A stretch of 64,000 nucleotides of DNA from Piscicoccus intestinalis NBRC 104926 (GCF_001515525.1 NZ_BCNQ01000005.1:18180-82179), one strand, 5' to 3'; shown: positions 26,601 to 35,877, counted from the first letter of the stretch. The notes: generated from the letters alone by a model not told the origin. Made by a program: numbers and translations.

Positions 26601-27017
26601 TCAGCGGGCGCGCTCGCGCAGGCAGACCATCGATTCGTGCGCCGGCCCGAGGAGCGCCTCGAGGCGGGGCAGCAGGGCGGCGGCCTCGGTGTGCCGGCTG
26701 CGCCGCTGCAGCACGCGGGCCAGCAGCACGCCTGCCTGGGCGTCGGTGGGGTCGGCGTCGAACGCCTCCCGGGCCAGCTCCTCGGCGGCCCCCAACCGGG
26801 CGGCGTGGAAGTAGGCGCGGGCCAACTCGGCACGCACGACACCGACCTGCTCGGGGGCCGACTCCCGCACCTGGGTCAGCAGCGTCTCGAGCACCGGCAC
26901 CGCCCGACCCGGGCGACGCTGGTCGAGTAGCTCCTGCGCCCAACGGAACTCGTCGTACTCCGACCACCGCTCCGGGGAGTCGCCCTGGGAGAACGCCGTC
27001 ACGCGGGTGTTGTCCAT
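26601..27017 (-). CDS. Small tetratricopeptide-repeat protein
   Basis: 138 residues, mostly helical. An N-terminal stretch (DSPERWSEYDEFRWAQELLDQRRPGRAVPVLETLL) is followed by two or three TPR-like helix pairs (AELARAYFHAARLGAAEELAREAFDADP, AGVLLARVLQRRSRHTEAAALLPRLEALLG). TPRs bind partner proteins; the partner here is unknown. The ATG at 27017 has GGAGGAGAG ideally spaced. A terminator hairpin follows. Confidence 0.85.
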   Translation of the reverse strand: MDNTRVTAFSQGDSPERWSEYDEFRWAQELLDQRRPGRAVPVLETLLTQVRESAPEQVGVVRAELARAYFHAARLGAAEELAREAFDADPTDAQAGVLLARVLQRRSRHTEAAALLPRLEALLGPAHESMVCLRERAR

Positions 27018-27107
27018 CTCTCCTCCATCGCTACGACTTTGATAGTGGCTCTCAACACGGAGGTCACGGTCGGCATTCCCGCGCAGTGGCCGCACCGCTC
27101 AGGCCGC

Positions 27108-28433
27108 TCACGACGGGGCGAGCATCGCGGTGAGCGCCGCGACGTACATCGCCGGGTCGTCGGCGCCGCACATCTCGCGGGCAGAGTGCATCGACAGCAT
27201 CGGGGCTCCGACGTCGACGGTGACCACGCCGGTCAGCGCGGCGCTCATCGGCCCGATCGTCGAGCCGCACGGCAGGTCCGAGCGCACGACGAAGCGCTGC
27301 ATGGGCACCCCCGCCTGCTCGCAGGCCAGCGCGAACGCCGCCGCGCCCGGGGCGTCGCTGGCGTAGCGGCCCTTGGCGTTGACCTTGAGCACCGGGCCGC
27401 CGTTGATCGCGATGCGGTGTTCGGGTTCGTGCCGCTCGATGTAGTTGGGGTGGGTCGCGTGCGCCATGTCGGCCGAGCACACGAGGCTGTCCGCGAGGGC
27501 CCGGTGCAGGTCCTCCCGGTCGCCGCCCCGGGAGAGCACGACGCGTTCGAGCAGGGTCGGCAGGAAGCTGCTGAACCCGCCTCGGTCGGTCATCGAACCG
27601 ATCTCCTCGTGGTCGAACAACACGAGCAGGGGGATGCGCCCGCCGTCGCCGGCCAGCGCGGCGTCGGCGGCGATGAGCGCCTGCACCCCCGCGTAGGCGG
27701 TAGCGAGGTTGTCCAGCCGCGGGGCCGCGACGAGGTCGGCGTCGCGCCCGAATCGCGTGGCGGGCGTGAGGTCGTGGGTCATGAGGTCGTGCGCCAGCAC
27801 GTCGCGCTCCGGCACCTCGAGGCGGTCGGCGAGAAAGGCCCGCAGGCTCGGACCGGCTCCGGCGGAGGCGCCCCAGACCGGCGCGAGGTGCTGCTGCTCG
27901 TTGAGCCGCACCCCCTCCTGCGCCGACGCCCGGTCGAGGTGGATCGCCAGATGCGCCACCCGCAGCAGGGGCTCGTCGACGAGCACGAGGCGCTGGGCGA
28001 TACCGCCGGGCGCCTCGGCGTCGCGGATCGCGACGCGGCCGGAGAGACCGAGGTCGCGGTCGAGCCACGTCGTGATGAGCGGACCGCCGTACACCTCGAC
28101 GCCGAGCTGGTCCCACTCCAGCCGGGTGACATCGGGATTCGGCTTGATCCGCAGGTTCGGGGAGTCGGTGTGCCCGCCGAGCACCCGAAAGCCCGCGCTC
28201 GACGGCAGGTCACCGACGGCCTCGGTCGACCAGGCGGCCAGCGAGCCGGCGCGGCGCACGTAGTGGCGTCCGGAGCCGGGCCAGGGGTCGGTCTCGCGCA
28301 GCTCACTGAACCCGGCGGCCTCCAGCGCGGCGACCGCGGTCTGCACGGCGTGGAACGGGGACGGGGATGCGTCGATGAAGTCGCACAGGCCGGCGACGTG
28401 ATCGAGACGGGCTGCGGCGTCGGGCGTCGGCAT
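27108..28433 (-). CDS. apeB: M18 family aminopeptidase
   Basis: Cytoplasmic zinc aminopeptidase of the aspartyl-aminopeptidase (M18) family, 441 residues, expected to form a large oligomer. Metal and catalytic residues can be read in order: GGHTDSPNLRIKP (His), APRLDNLATAY (bridging Asp), LFDHEEIGSMTDRG (Glu-Glu), SADMAHATHPNY (Asp) and MHSAREMCGADD (His). The N-terminus LCDFIDASPSPFHAVQ is also standard. It removes acidic N-terminal residues in characterised homologs. It is divergent from bpa, a peptide-degradation neighbour, though no functional link is proven. Confidence 0.94.
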   Translation of the reverse strand: MPTPDAAARLDHVAGLCDFIDASPSPFHAVQTAVAALEAAGFSELRETDPWPGSGRHYVRRAGSLAAWSTEAVGDLPSSAGFRVLGGHTDSPNLRIKPNPDVTRLEWDQLGVEVYGGPLITTWLDRDLGLSGRVAIRDAEAPGGIAQRLVLVDEPLLRVAHLAIHLDRASAQEGVRLNEQQHLAPVWGASAGAGPSLRAFLADRLEVPERDVLAHDLMTHDLTPATRFGRDADLVAAPRLDNLATAYAGVQALIAADAALAGDGGRIPLLVLFDHEEIGSMTDRGGFSSFLPTLLERVVLSRGGDREDLHRALADSLVCSADMAHATHPNYIERHEPEHRIAINGGPVLKVNAKGRYASDAPGAAAFALACEQAGVPMQRFVVRSDLPCGSTIGPMSAALTGVVTVDVGAPMLSMHSAREMCGADDPAMYVAALTAMLAPS

Positions 28434-28528
28434 TCCCCCACGATACGGACGCGGCGCGGGGAGCAGGAGCTCGCGGGCGCGGGTGGTCCGGGGTGTCGAG
28501 TCAGGGGCGGGTCGGGCACGATGGGTGG

Positions 28529-29155
28529 ATGACCGATCCGACCTCTGCCCAGCAGCCCGCCTCCGGCGCGGAGCCCGAGGAGCCCGCCCGGGGCGACCGC
28601 GAGCGCGTCGTCGTCGTCACCGAGGGTGGCATGGGGGTGCACGACCCCGAGCAGGACAAGGCCCCGGCCGACCTCATCGAGCAGCCCGCGAAGGTCATGC
28701 GGATCGGCTCGATGGTCAAGCAGCTGCTCGAAGAGGTGCGCAACCAGCCGCTCGACGACAAGGGTCGGGCCCGGCTCGCCGAGGTGCACCGCCGCTCGAT
28801 CCGCGAGCTCGAGGACGGTCTGGCGCCCGAGCTCGTCGAGGAGCTGGAGCGGATCAGCCTGCCGTTCACCGAGGACTCCCCCAGCGACGCCGAGCTGCGG
28901 ATCGCCCAGGCGCAGCTCGTCGGCTGGCTCGAGGGGCTGTTCCACGGCATCCAGGCGGCGCTGTTCGCTCAGCAGATGGCCGCGCAGCAGCAGCTGCAGC
29001 AGATGCGGCGAGCCCTGCCCGGCTCCGTCGTGCCCGGGCAGCCGGGCCAGCCCGGGCAGCCGGGCCAGCCAAGCGGGCCGGGCCAGCCGGGTCAGCCCGG
29101 CCAACCGGGATTCGGAGCGCCCGGGGACGGCGGCCCCACTGGTCAGTACCTCTGA
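28529..29155 (+). CDS. bpa: Bacterial proteasome activator Bpa
   Basis: ATP-independent proteasome activator (DUF2587 family). It forms a ring that docks on the 20S proteasome and feeds in unfolded proteins. After a variable acidic N-terminus come ERVVVVTEGGMG and the helical core (KVMRIGSMVKQLLEEVRNQPLDDKGRARL, LVGWLEGLFHGIQAALFAQQMAAQQQLQQMR). A flexible PGQPGQ repeat linker leads to the C-terminal GQYL, the HbYX-like motif that inserts into proteasome pockets. 208 residues from ATG 28529. The proteasome genes themselves are outside the window, but this protein implies the organism has one. Confidence 0.95.
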   Translation: MTDPTSAQQPASGAEPEEPARGDRERVVVVTEGGMGVHDPEQDKAPADLIEQPAKVMRIGSMVKQLLEEVRNQPLDDKGRARLAEVHRRSIRELEDGLAPELVEELERISLPFTEDSPSDAELRIAQAQLVGWLEGLFHGIQAALFAQQMAAQQQLQQMRRALPGSVVPGQPGQPGQPGQPSGPGQPGQPGQPGFGAPGDGGPTGQYL

Positions 29156-29221
29156 GGCCCGCGTCGCCGGACGCCGTCGAACGCCCCTCAACGCCCCGGC
29201 AGCTCACGCCCGGGCGGTCGG

Positions 29222-30673
29222 TCAGGGCTGTGGGGTGCGCTCGGGAGTGGGCTTGGGGCCCCAGACCTCGTCGAGCACGCCGCGGGGGCGCTGCGACAGG
29301 TGGTCGAGGTCGAACTCGGCGTCGGACACGTTCGGCGCCCGGTCGAGGTCGCGCAGGGTCGCCATGGCGTACTTGCCGAGCAGGAACAGCGCGATGAGGT
29401 TGACGACCGCCATGAGGGTCATCGCGACGTCGGCGAGCGACCACACGGTCGACAGGCTGACGAGGGCGCCGACGACGACGGCGATGACGACGCCGGTGCG
29501 CAGCACGATGTCACCGATGCGCCCGCCGCCGAGGTAGTCGACGTTGATCTCGGCATAGGTCGTGTTGCCGAGCACCGAGGAGAACGCGAACACGAAGACG
29601 AGCACGGTCATCACCGGCACCACCCAGGTGCCGAGTTCGGAGGCGAGCGCGTTCTGCGTGAGGGCCGCGCCGGCCTGCTCGCGGGTGGTCACGCCGGGGG
29701 TGTAGATCTCGGGGCCGGCGAGCAGGATCATCGTCGCGGTGGCGGTGCACACGATGATCGTGTCGACGAAGACACCGGCGGCCTGGATGAGGCCCTGGTG
29801 GGCGGGGTGGCTGACGGTGGCGGTCGCGGCCGCGTTGGGGGCCGAGCCCATGCCCGCCTCGTTGGAGAACATGCCGCGCTGGACGCCGTTCATGAGGGCT
29901 GCGGCCATACCGCCCGCGACGCCGGCCAGCGCCTGGTCGAGACCGAAGGCGCCGCGGAAGATGTCGGAGATGACCCCGGGCACGGCGGGCAGGCTGGTCA
30001 GCACGACGAAGACGGCGAGCAGGAAGTACACCAGCGCCATGACGGGCGCCACGATCTCGGTGACCCGGGCGATCGACTTCAGCCCGCCGAAGATGATGAC
30101 GCCGGTGAGGATCGCCAGGCCGACGGCGGTGACCGTCGGGGAGATCCCGTGACCCGACTCCAGAACGGAGGCGATGGTGTTGGCCTGCACCATGTTGAAC
30201 GACAGGCCGAAGGTGAAGATCAGCAGGCACGCGAAGAGGGCGCCGAAGCCGCGTGAGCCCAGGCCGCGCTGGATGTAGTAGGCCGGGCCGCCTCGGAACG
30301 TGCCGTCGTGGTGCGGCTGCTTGTACAGCTGGGCCAGCGTGGCCTCGGTGAACGCGGTCGCCATGCCGATGAGCGCCATGACCCACATCCAGAAGATCGC
30401 GCCCGGGCCGCCGAGCGCGAGGGCGATCGCGACGCCCGCGATGTTGCCGGTGCCGACCCGGCTCGCGAGGCTGATGCAGAACGCCTGGAACGACGAGATG
30501 CCCTCGCCCGCGTTCGAGCGCGACCCGAGGATGACCCGCAGCATCTTGCCGAACGAACGGAACTGCACGCCACGCGACCAGACGGTGAACAGGATTCCGG
30601 CGAGCGCCAACATCGGCACCAGCACGTAGGTGGCCAGGAATTCGTTCAGCGGGCCGGTGATGAAGTCGAGCAC
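29222..30673 (-). CDS. AGCS family sodium:alanine/glycine symporter
   Basis: Inner-membrane Na+-coupled importer of alanine or glycine, 483 residues with about 10-11 helices. Family marks include FQAFCISLASRVGTGNIAGVAIAL, GGPAYYIQRGLG, QRGMFSNEAGMGSAPNAAATA and VNLIALFLLGKYAMATLRDLD. GTG start at 30673 behind GAGGAGGG. Divergent or parallel partners suggest it is a single-gene unit. Exact amino-acid preference cannot be told from sequence. Confidence 0.93.
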   Translation of the reverse strand: MLDFITGPLNEFLATYVLVPMLALAGILFTVWSRGVQFRSFGKMLRVILGSRSNAGEGISSFQAFCISLASRVGTGNIAGVAIALALGGPGAIFWMWVMALIGMATAFTEATLAQLYKQPHHDGTFRGGPAYYIQRGLGSRGFGALFACLLIFTFGLSFNMVQANTIASVLESGHGISPTVTAVGLAILTGVIIFGGLKSIARVTEIVAPVMALVYFLLAVFVVLTSLPAVPGVISDIFRGAFGLDQALAGVAGGMAAALMNGVQRGMFSNEAGMGSAPNAAATATVSHPAHQGLIQAAGVFVDTIIVCTATATMILLAGPEIYTPGVTTREQAGAALTQNALASELGTWVVPVMTVLVFVFAFSSVLGNTTYAEINVDYLGGGRIGDIVLRTGVVIAVVVGALVSLSTVWSLADVAMTLMAVVNLIALFLLGKYAMATLRDLDRAPNVSDAEFDLDHLSQRPRGVLDEVWGPKPTPERTPQP

Positions 30674-30803
30674 AGCGCGCCCTCCTCGGGTAGTTCAGCG
30701 AATGTTGTCGCTGGAAACTATCGGACCCACGTTTCTGAGAGTTTTCACAACCGTCGATGTGACCGATTCGTCACCGGCCACGATGCGGGGCCGACACACC
30801 GGA

Positions 30804-30834
30804 GGCGGGGTCGAGCGCGTGTCTCGACCCCGCC
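30804..30834 (-). terminator. Terminator hairpin after katE
   Basis: Perfect 12-base arms (GGCGGGGTCGAG) around a 7-base loop lie 16 bases beyond the katE stop. Confidence 0.85.
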
Positions 30835-30849
30835 ACCGACTGAGCGATC

Positions 30850-33024
30850 TCAGGCGATCGGGAAGCGCTCCCAAACGCGGTGGTGCCCGAGCAACTCGAT
30901 GACCTCGACGGCGACCTGCCCGGAGTCGGTGCCGGCGACCACGCCCGGACCGGCGCCGATCCCGACCGCCGTGAGGGCGTCCTCGGCGTGCACCGCGCCG
31001 ATCGCCTTGGCGTGCCGGTACGCCTCCTGCAACAGCAGGGCGACCCGCGGGTCCAGCGCCGGGCGCTGGGCCACCGGCGCCCCGGCCTTCGCGTCGGAGG
31101 CGGGGTGCGCGTCCGCCGCGGGGGCGGGCGCACCGACGACCAGCACCGCGTCGAACTCCACCGATCGCGCGGCGGCGAACGTGCGCTGCACCGCCACCTC
31201 GTCGCCGCCGAGGAACCCGCCGTGCGGCGCCACGACCAGCGCGGTGATATCGGCGCCGGTCAACTGCTCGACGGCCGTCGCCACGAGCCCAAGGTCGCTG
31301 GTCTCGTCGGCGACGATGCCGACAACCCGGCCCGCGACCGGGTACGACTCGTCACGCAGCTGCGACAGGGCCGGGCTGAGCCGCTCGTCCGCGGCGGCGC
31401 CGGTGGCCTTGGGCGCCGGCATCCCGAGGCCCTGTGCGACGGTCTCGCACAGCTGCTCGTCGATGTTCGCGAGCGCCACGAGCTGCCGCTCTCGCACCGT
31501 CTGCTCGAAGCACTTGGCGAGTTCGAACGTGTACGCGGCGGCGACGTGGGCCTGCTCGGTCGGGCTCAGGCTCCGGTAGAACATGCGCGGCTGGGAGAAG
31601 TGGTCGGCGAAGCTCTGCGGATGACCCCGCCCGACCTCCCCGGAGACGGGCCGGCTGACCTCCACGTACGCGTGCTGCTGCGCGGTGGCCGGGAAGGGGT
31701 TGCCGCCGTCGAGGGAGTTCGGGTGGTACGGCGCCACCCCGGAGTGCACGGCGTGCTGGTGGAAGCCGTCGCGCAGCATATCGTTGACCGGCGCGTGGCT
31801 GCGGTTGATGGGGATCTGCGAGAAGTTCGGGCCGCCCAGGCGGGTCAGTTGCGTGTCGACATAGGAGAACAGCCGCGCCTGCAGCAGCGGGTCGTTGGTC
31901 ACCTCGATGCCGGGCACGAGGTGACCGGGGTGGAAGGCGACCTGTTCGGTCTCCGCGAAGTAGTTCGTCGGGTTGGCGTCGAGGGTCATGGTGCCGACGA
32001 TCTGCACCGGAGCCAGTTCCTCGGGGATGATCTTCGTCGGGTCGAGCAGGTCGACCCCCTCGAAAACCTCGTCCTCGGTGTCGGGCACGACCTGCAGTCC
32101 GAGGTGCCACTGCGGGAAGGCTCCCGCCTCGATCGCGTCGGCGAGGTCGCGGCGGTGGAAGTCGGGGTCCATGCCCTGGGTGAGCTGGGCCTCCTCCCAG
32201 ACCATCGAGTGGATGCCGTTGACGGGCTTCCAGTGGAACTTGGCCAGGCTCGTCGACCCGTCGTGGTTGCTGAGCCGGAAGGTGTGCACGCCGAAGCCCT
32301 CCATCATGCGGAACGAGCGCGGGATGCCCCGGTCGGACATGTTCCACATCGTCAGGTGCTGCGCCTCGGTGTGCAGGGAGACGAAGTCCCAGAACGTGTC
32401 GTGGGCGCTCTGCGCCTGCGGGATCTCCCGGTCCGGGTGGGGTTTGCCGGCGTGCACGATGTCGGGAAACTTGATGCCGTCCTGGATGAAGAAGACCGGC
32501 ATGTTGTTGCCGACCAGGTCGAAGGTGCCCTGAGTCGTGTAGAACTTCGTCGCGAAGCCGCGGGTGTCGCGCACGGTGTCGGCCGAGCCGCGCGAGCCGA
32601 GCACGGTGGAGAACCGCACGAACACTGGCGTCGTCGCGTTCTCCTCGAGAAAGCCGGCGCGGCACACGGAGGCGGCGTTGCCGTTGGCCACGAACGTGCC
32701 GTGGGCGGCGGCGCCGCGGGCGTGCACGACCCGCTCGGGGATGCGCTCGTGGTCGAAGTGCGTGATCTTCTCGCGCAGGTGGTGGTCCATGAGCAGCGTC
32801 GGGCCGCGCCGACCGGCCTTGAGGGAGTGGTCGGTGTCGGGCAGGCGCAGCCCCTGCGAGGTCGTCAGGTACTCGCCGCGCTGGGCGCGGGCGTCGGCGG
32901 GCTGGTCGCCGTTGGTGCCGGTGGCGCTGATCGGGCGGGGCGCGCGCTGGTCGGGCTTGGGGGGCAGCGGTCCGCGGGGGTCGCGGGGTTCGTCGAAGGA
33001 CGGGGAGGATGCGTCGGCGGGCAT
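30850..33024 (-). CDS. katE: Large-subunit catalase KatE (HPII type)
   Basis: Heme catalase of 724 residues, the size of clade 2 enzymes with the extra C-terminal flavodoxin-like (DJ-1/GAT) domain. Active-site His is in ERVVHARGAAAHG, the Asn in LVGNNMPVFF and the proximal heme Tyr in RLFSYVDTQLTRLG. The added domain begins near SYPVAGRVVGIVADETSDLGLV. It detoxifies hydrogen peroxide, usually in stationary phase or stress. ATG 33024 is preceded by CAGGAGCCC. A second, shorter catalase gene lies at 41.4 kb. Confidence 0.95.
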   Translation of the reverse strand: MPADASSPSFDEPRDPRGPLPPKPDQRAPRPISATGTNGDQPADARAQRGEYLTTSQGLRLPDTDHSLKAGRRGPTLLMDHHLREKITHFDHERIPERVVHARGAAAHGTFVANGNAASVCRAGFLEENATTPVFVRFSTVLGSRGSADTVRDTRGFATKFYTTQGTFDLVGNNMPVFFIQDGIKFPDIVHAGKPHPDREIPQAQSAHDTFWDFVSLHTEAQHLTMWNMSDRGIPRSFRMMEGFGVHTFRLSNHDGSTSLAKFHWKPVNGIHSMVWEEAQLTQGMDPDFHRRDLADAIEAGAFPQWHLGLQVVPDTEDEVFEGVDLLDPTKIIPEELAPVQIVGTMTLDANPTNYFAETEQVAFHPGHLVPGIEVTNDPLLQARLFSYVDTQLTRLGGPNFSQIPINRSHAPVNDMLRDGFHQHAVHSGVAPYHPNSLDGGNPFPATAQQHAYVEVSRPVSGEVGRGHPQSFADHFSQPRMFYRSLSPTEQAHVAAAYTFELAKCFEQTVRERQLVALANIDEQLCETVAQGLGMPAPKATGAAADERLSPALSQLRDESYPVAGRVVGIVADETSDLGLVATAVEQLTGADITALVVAPHGGFLGGDEVAVQRTFAAARSVEFDAVLVVGAPAPAADAHPASDAKAGAPVAQRPALDPRVALLLQEAYRHAKAIGAVHAEDALTAVGIGAGPGVVAGTDSGQVAVEVIELLGHHRVWERFPIA

Positions 33025-33328
33025 AACGGGCTCCTGTACTGCGTCGGTGCGACACGTTCAGGCCCGAGGTCCGGCTCAGAGGGGACGGCGCGGACGGCAA
33101 AGGGTCGACCGACTCGACGCCAGAGCGCGACCGGCGTGCGACCGACAAGCGACCGACGTGCGACCGATTCGGACTCCCGGGCGGCACGAACGGCCGGGGC
33201 TGGACCGCGCGTGGAAAACGAGGTCGGCCGGTGGCCGCCTCGACTTCCCCTTGCCCTATCGCGCGCCGGTCATGCGCCGGAGTCGGATCAATCCCGGCTT
33301 CGGGTCACACCGGGCCGGTGCTGCCGGC
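33025..33328. other. Intergenic stretch upstream of katE
   Basis: 304 bases holding the katE promoter region. A degenerate direct repeat, GCGACCGRCGTGCGACCG-like, occurs around 33125-33165. No gene or RNA was recognised. Confidence 0.5.
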
Positions 33329-34303
33329 TCATTCGTAGAGCACGTACTCCGGGCGCGGCGTGAGGGCCAGCACCTCCTGCGGCGTCATGAGCTTCCAGCT
33401 GGGGCGGGCGGTATCCTCTTGGTAGAACAGCTTGAACCCGGGGTGCACATGGGCGGGCTTGACCTTCATGATCGCGTTCCACGTCTCGGTCTTCATCGAC
33501 TTGGAGCCGATGCCGTCGACGCTGACGATGTTGACGACGCCCGGGTGCTGCTTGAGGTTCTCCGGGCCGCGCACCCAGTTGGTGCGGATCATGTGGTAGA
33601 GCACGACCTTGTCCGGCAGGTCGTTGTCCTTGACGAGCTTGGAGACGTACTGGTTGACCTGGTCGAGCTCGGTGCCGCTCGTCGAGCCGAAGGTGCGCAT
33701 CGGCTCCTGGTTGGGGCCCATCCGCCACTCGGGGTCCATGGCGAGGCCGACGTCGGGCTCCTTGAGGAACTTCTCGTAGGCCTTGACCTCGGTCGGGAAG
33801 TCGGAGCGGCCGGGCTGGATGGCCAGCAGCAGGTAGCCGTCGACCTTGCGCACCGCGTCGAGGTGCTCCTGAATCTTCGCGTCGGTCGAGCGCGTGCGGC
33901 ACTTCGGGGCGTTCTTGCAGGGGTGCACCATCGTGGCGATGTACTCGAGGGTCGGCATGATCTTGCGACCGTCGACGGCGTAGGGCTTGGCCCGCTCGAT
34001 GATCTCCTTCATCCGGTCGTCGATGTCGCCGACGCCCGCGCGGCCCAGGCCCGGGCCGCTGCCGATGATGCCCGAGTAGCCGACGAGCCGGTAGGTCGGG
34101 AAGATCTGACGACCGCCGCCGGGCAGTTCCTTCGGCGTGGGCGTGGGGGTCGGCGACTGCTCATCGACCTGAGCGTTGACGGGCATCCCGGTGCCGTTGG
34201 CGGTGGGATTCTCGGGGGCGATCGAACAGGCGCTCAGCGCGAGGGCGCCGACCGCGCTCACGCTCACCAGCACGGGGGCGACGGCTCGCCGACGGGTCCT
34301 CAT
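33329..34303 (-). CDS. Secreted lipoprotein of unknown function
   Basis: 324 residues. A lipoprotein signal peptide is clear: MRTRRRAV, hydrophobic core VLVSVSAVGALALSACS with lipobox L-S-A-C, followed by a Pro/Thr linker (SPTPTPTPK). The mature domain has YRLVGYSGIIGSGPGLG, IMPTLEYIATMVHPCK, GYLLLAIQPGRSDF, VGLAMDPEWRMG and ALTPRPEYVLYE. Alternating strand-helix segments and the acidic DPEW motif suggest a TIM-barrel hydrolase-like fold on the outer face of the membrane, but no family can be named with confidence. AAGGAG sits ahead of the ATG at 34303. Confidence 0.85.
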   Translation of the reverse strand: MRTRRRAVAPVLVSVSAVGALALSACSIAPENPTANGTGMPVNAQVDEQSPTPTPTPKELPGGGRQIFPTYRLVGYSGIIGSGPGLGRAGVGDIDDRMKEIIERAKPYAVDGRKIMPTLEYIATMVHPCKNAPKCRTRSTDAKIQEHLDAVRKVDGYLLLAIQPGRSDFPTEVKAYEKFLKEPDVGLAMDPEWRMGPNQEPMRTFGSTSGTELDQVNQYVSKLVKDNDLPDKVVLYHMIRTNWVRGPENLKQHPGVVNIVSVDGIGSKSMKTETWNAIMKVKPAHVHPGFKLFYQEDTARPSWKLMTPQEVLALTPRPEYVLYE

Positions 34304-34480
34304 GTCGCTCCTTACACATCGACCGGTGTCGCGCGCCATCGTATGGCGGCGCTCGCCGAGCGCCCGGGACCGACCCGCGCAACGGGAATACGGACAATCC
34401 GCGCCGCGCGGACGCACGACCGCGGGACGGGCACCCCCTCGCCCCGGCGCAGCGGGCCCCCGGCTCGGGAGGCACCCTCG

Positions 34481-34588
34481 GGAAAATCGCCATATCGACG
34501 ATCCCGATCCGTCGATCGAGGGTGAATCCCCTGGTCAGCGCGCGGCGCCGGGGCGTCGCGATCGTCGATTCGGTGAATCCTTCGCCGG
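34481..34588. repeat. Dispersed palindromic element, family 2 copy A
   Basis: About 108 bases with imperfect terminal inverted arms: AATCGCCATATCGACGATC at the left and the complementary GATCGTCGATTCGGTGAATC at the right. The arms closely match those of two other elements (35878-35980 and 57323-57455), whereas the interiors differ. It lies between the lipoprotein and AbiEi-like genes, next to the latter's stop codon. Confidence 0.75.
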
Positions 34589-34598
34589 CAACGCAGGG

Positions 34599-35600
34599 TT
34601 AGGCCGCCCTGCCGGTTCCGTATCCGTGCGCCCGACGCACGTACGCCGCTGCCCTGGCCATGCTGCGAACCCACTCAGGTTTGTCCAAAACCTGGGACAG
34701 CGTGACAGGCAGAACCAGCCAGTCGCGCCCGGTCAGCTCCGCATAACGCGTCAGGTCAGCCTCGAAATCCGATGGGCTGCCGTGGAATTCGTAACTGTTT
34801 GCCTCGAAGACGATGCGCCGCAGCGGATCCCCGAGATCGGCGAGCGCGGCGAAGCCGTCGCCGCTGATCTCGAGCTGCGGCACCAGGGTCAGCTCGGACA
34901 CGTCGAGCAGAACGGCCCGGAGGGCGGATTCGAACGGGTTGGCCGCGCGCGGGTCGGCACAGGCACCGACCCGACGCACCTGCGCCGCGTTGACCCCGCC
35001 GCCGGCGGCCGTGGCTTGCACCAGCTCGCTCGGGCCGACCGCGCCGCTGCGCAGCGCCGAGTCAGCGATGGCGAGCGCCTCGGTGAACGGCAGGTCCCGC
35101 GCGCAGTCGGCGACCGTGGCCAAGGGGCTGCGCACGGCATCCCGCAGTTCGTCCTCCGTCAACACGCTTCGACGGGCGGTCACCACGCACGTGTCGACCC
35201 CGACGAGCCCCCGGCGTCCGGTAGGCAGCGCGATCTCCAGGGTCGACGGCTCCCGCAGAATCGGCCAGTCATGGTGGGCGGCCGCGCAGCGGTGGGAGAG
35301 GGCACCGCCACAGGCCTGAGCCAGCCGGTGCCGCGCGGTCAGCGCCGCGACCTCCTCGGGGGTCGGCTCCTCGTCGTTCCAGGTGGCCCAGGAGCGCGCG
35401 AGGCGCCGGTCGCCGAGACGCGGATCGGCATCGGTCGTCAGGCCGTACCGTCCGTGGCGCAGTCGCCGGATCGAGCCGTCGGCCACCGCCCCGCGCACCG
35501 TACCCACCGACGTGGCCGCAACGAGCACCGACCGATCGGCCACGCCGCCGGCAGCGACGAGCGCCTCGAGCAGTTCACGGCGGCGGGAGGGGCGGGGCAT
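34599..35600 (-). CDS. AbiEi-like wHTH protein with C-terminal endonuclease-like domain
   Basis: 333 residues. The N-terminus (RRELLEALVAAGGVADRSVLVAATSVGTVRGAVADGSIRRLRHGRYGL) is an AbiEi-antitoxin-type winged helix. The middle is Ala-rich with TVADCARDLPFTEALAIADSAL. The C-terminal ~100 residues (ESALRAVLLDVSEL, IVFEANSYEFHGSPSDFEADLTRYAEL, WLVLPVTLSQVL) resemble the DUF559/Vsr nuclease fold, with Glu and Asp/Glu at expected sites. Such orphan proteins are frequent in Actinobacteria and have no adjacent AbiEii toxin here. Function unknown, perhaps a DNA-binding or defence-related role. ATG at 35600 chosen as the start closest to the domain. Confidence 0.82.
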   Translation of the reverse strand: MPRPSRRRELLEALVAAGGVADRSVLVAATSVGTVRGAVADGSIRRLRHGRYGLTTDADPRLGDRRLARSWATWNDEEPTPEEVAALTARHRLAQACGGALSHRCAAAHHDWPILREPSTLEIALPTGRRGLVGVDTCVVTARRSVLTEDELRDAVRSPLATVADCARDLPFTEALAIADSALRSGAVGPSELVQATAAGGGVNAAQVRRVGACADPRAANPFESALRAVLLDVSELTLVPQLEISGDGFAALADLGDPLRRIVFEANSYEFHGSPSDFEADLTRYAELTGRDWLVLPVTLSQVLDKPEWVRSMARAAAYVRRAHGYGTGRAA

Positions 35601-35743
35601 GCGACGAGCCTGGCGCACCCCGCGCAACCGTGTCCGAGCGGCGGCGGCTTCTGTGGATAACTCGGCTCGAGGTCGCGGCCGGGTTCCGGCACCGCGCCTC
35701 GGCCGACTGAGACCCAGAGCGGATCTTCCCTCGGGGCTTCGCC

Positions 35744-35782
35744 GGCGCCTCCGGCCGGCGCCTCCGGCCGGCGCCTCCGGCC
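35744..35782. repeat. 13-bp tandem repeat, three copies
   Basis: GGCGCCTCCGGCC is repeated three times without change and followed by a partial fourth copy. Intergenic. Confidence 0.9.
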
Positions 35783-35877
35783 GGCGTCGCCAGACGTGGC
35801 CCCGAGCTGCTCAACAAGTACGTCGGCGAGACCGTGGTCGGCCGCCGCCGGGCCGGGTCGGCGGCCGGGCCGGTCGA

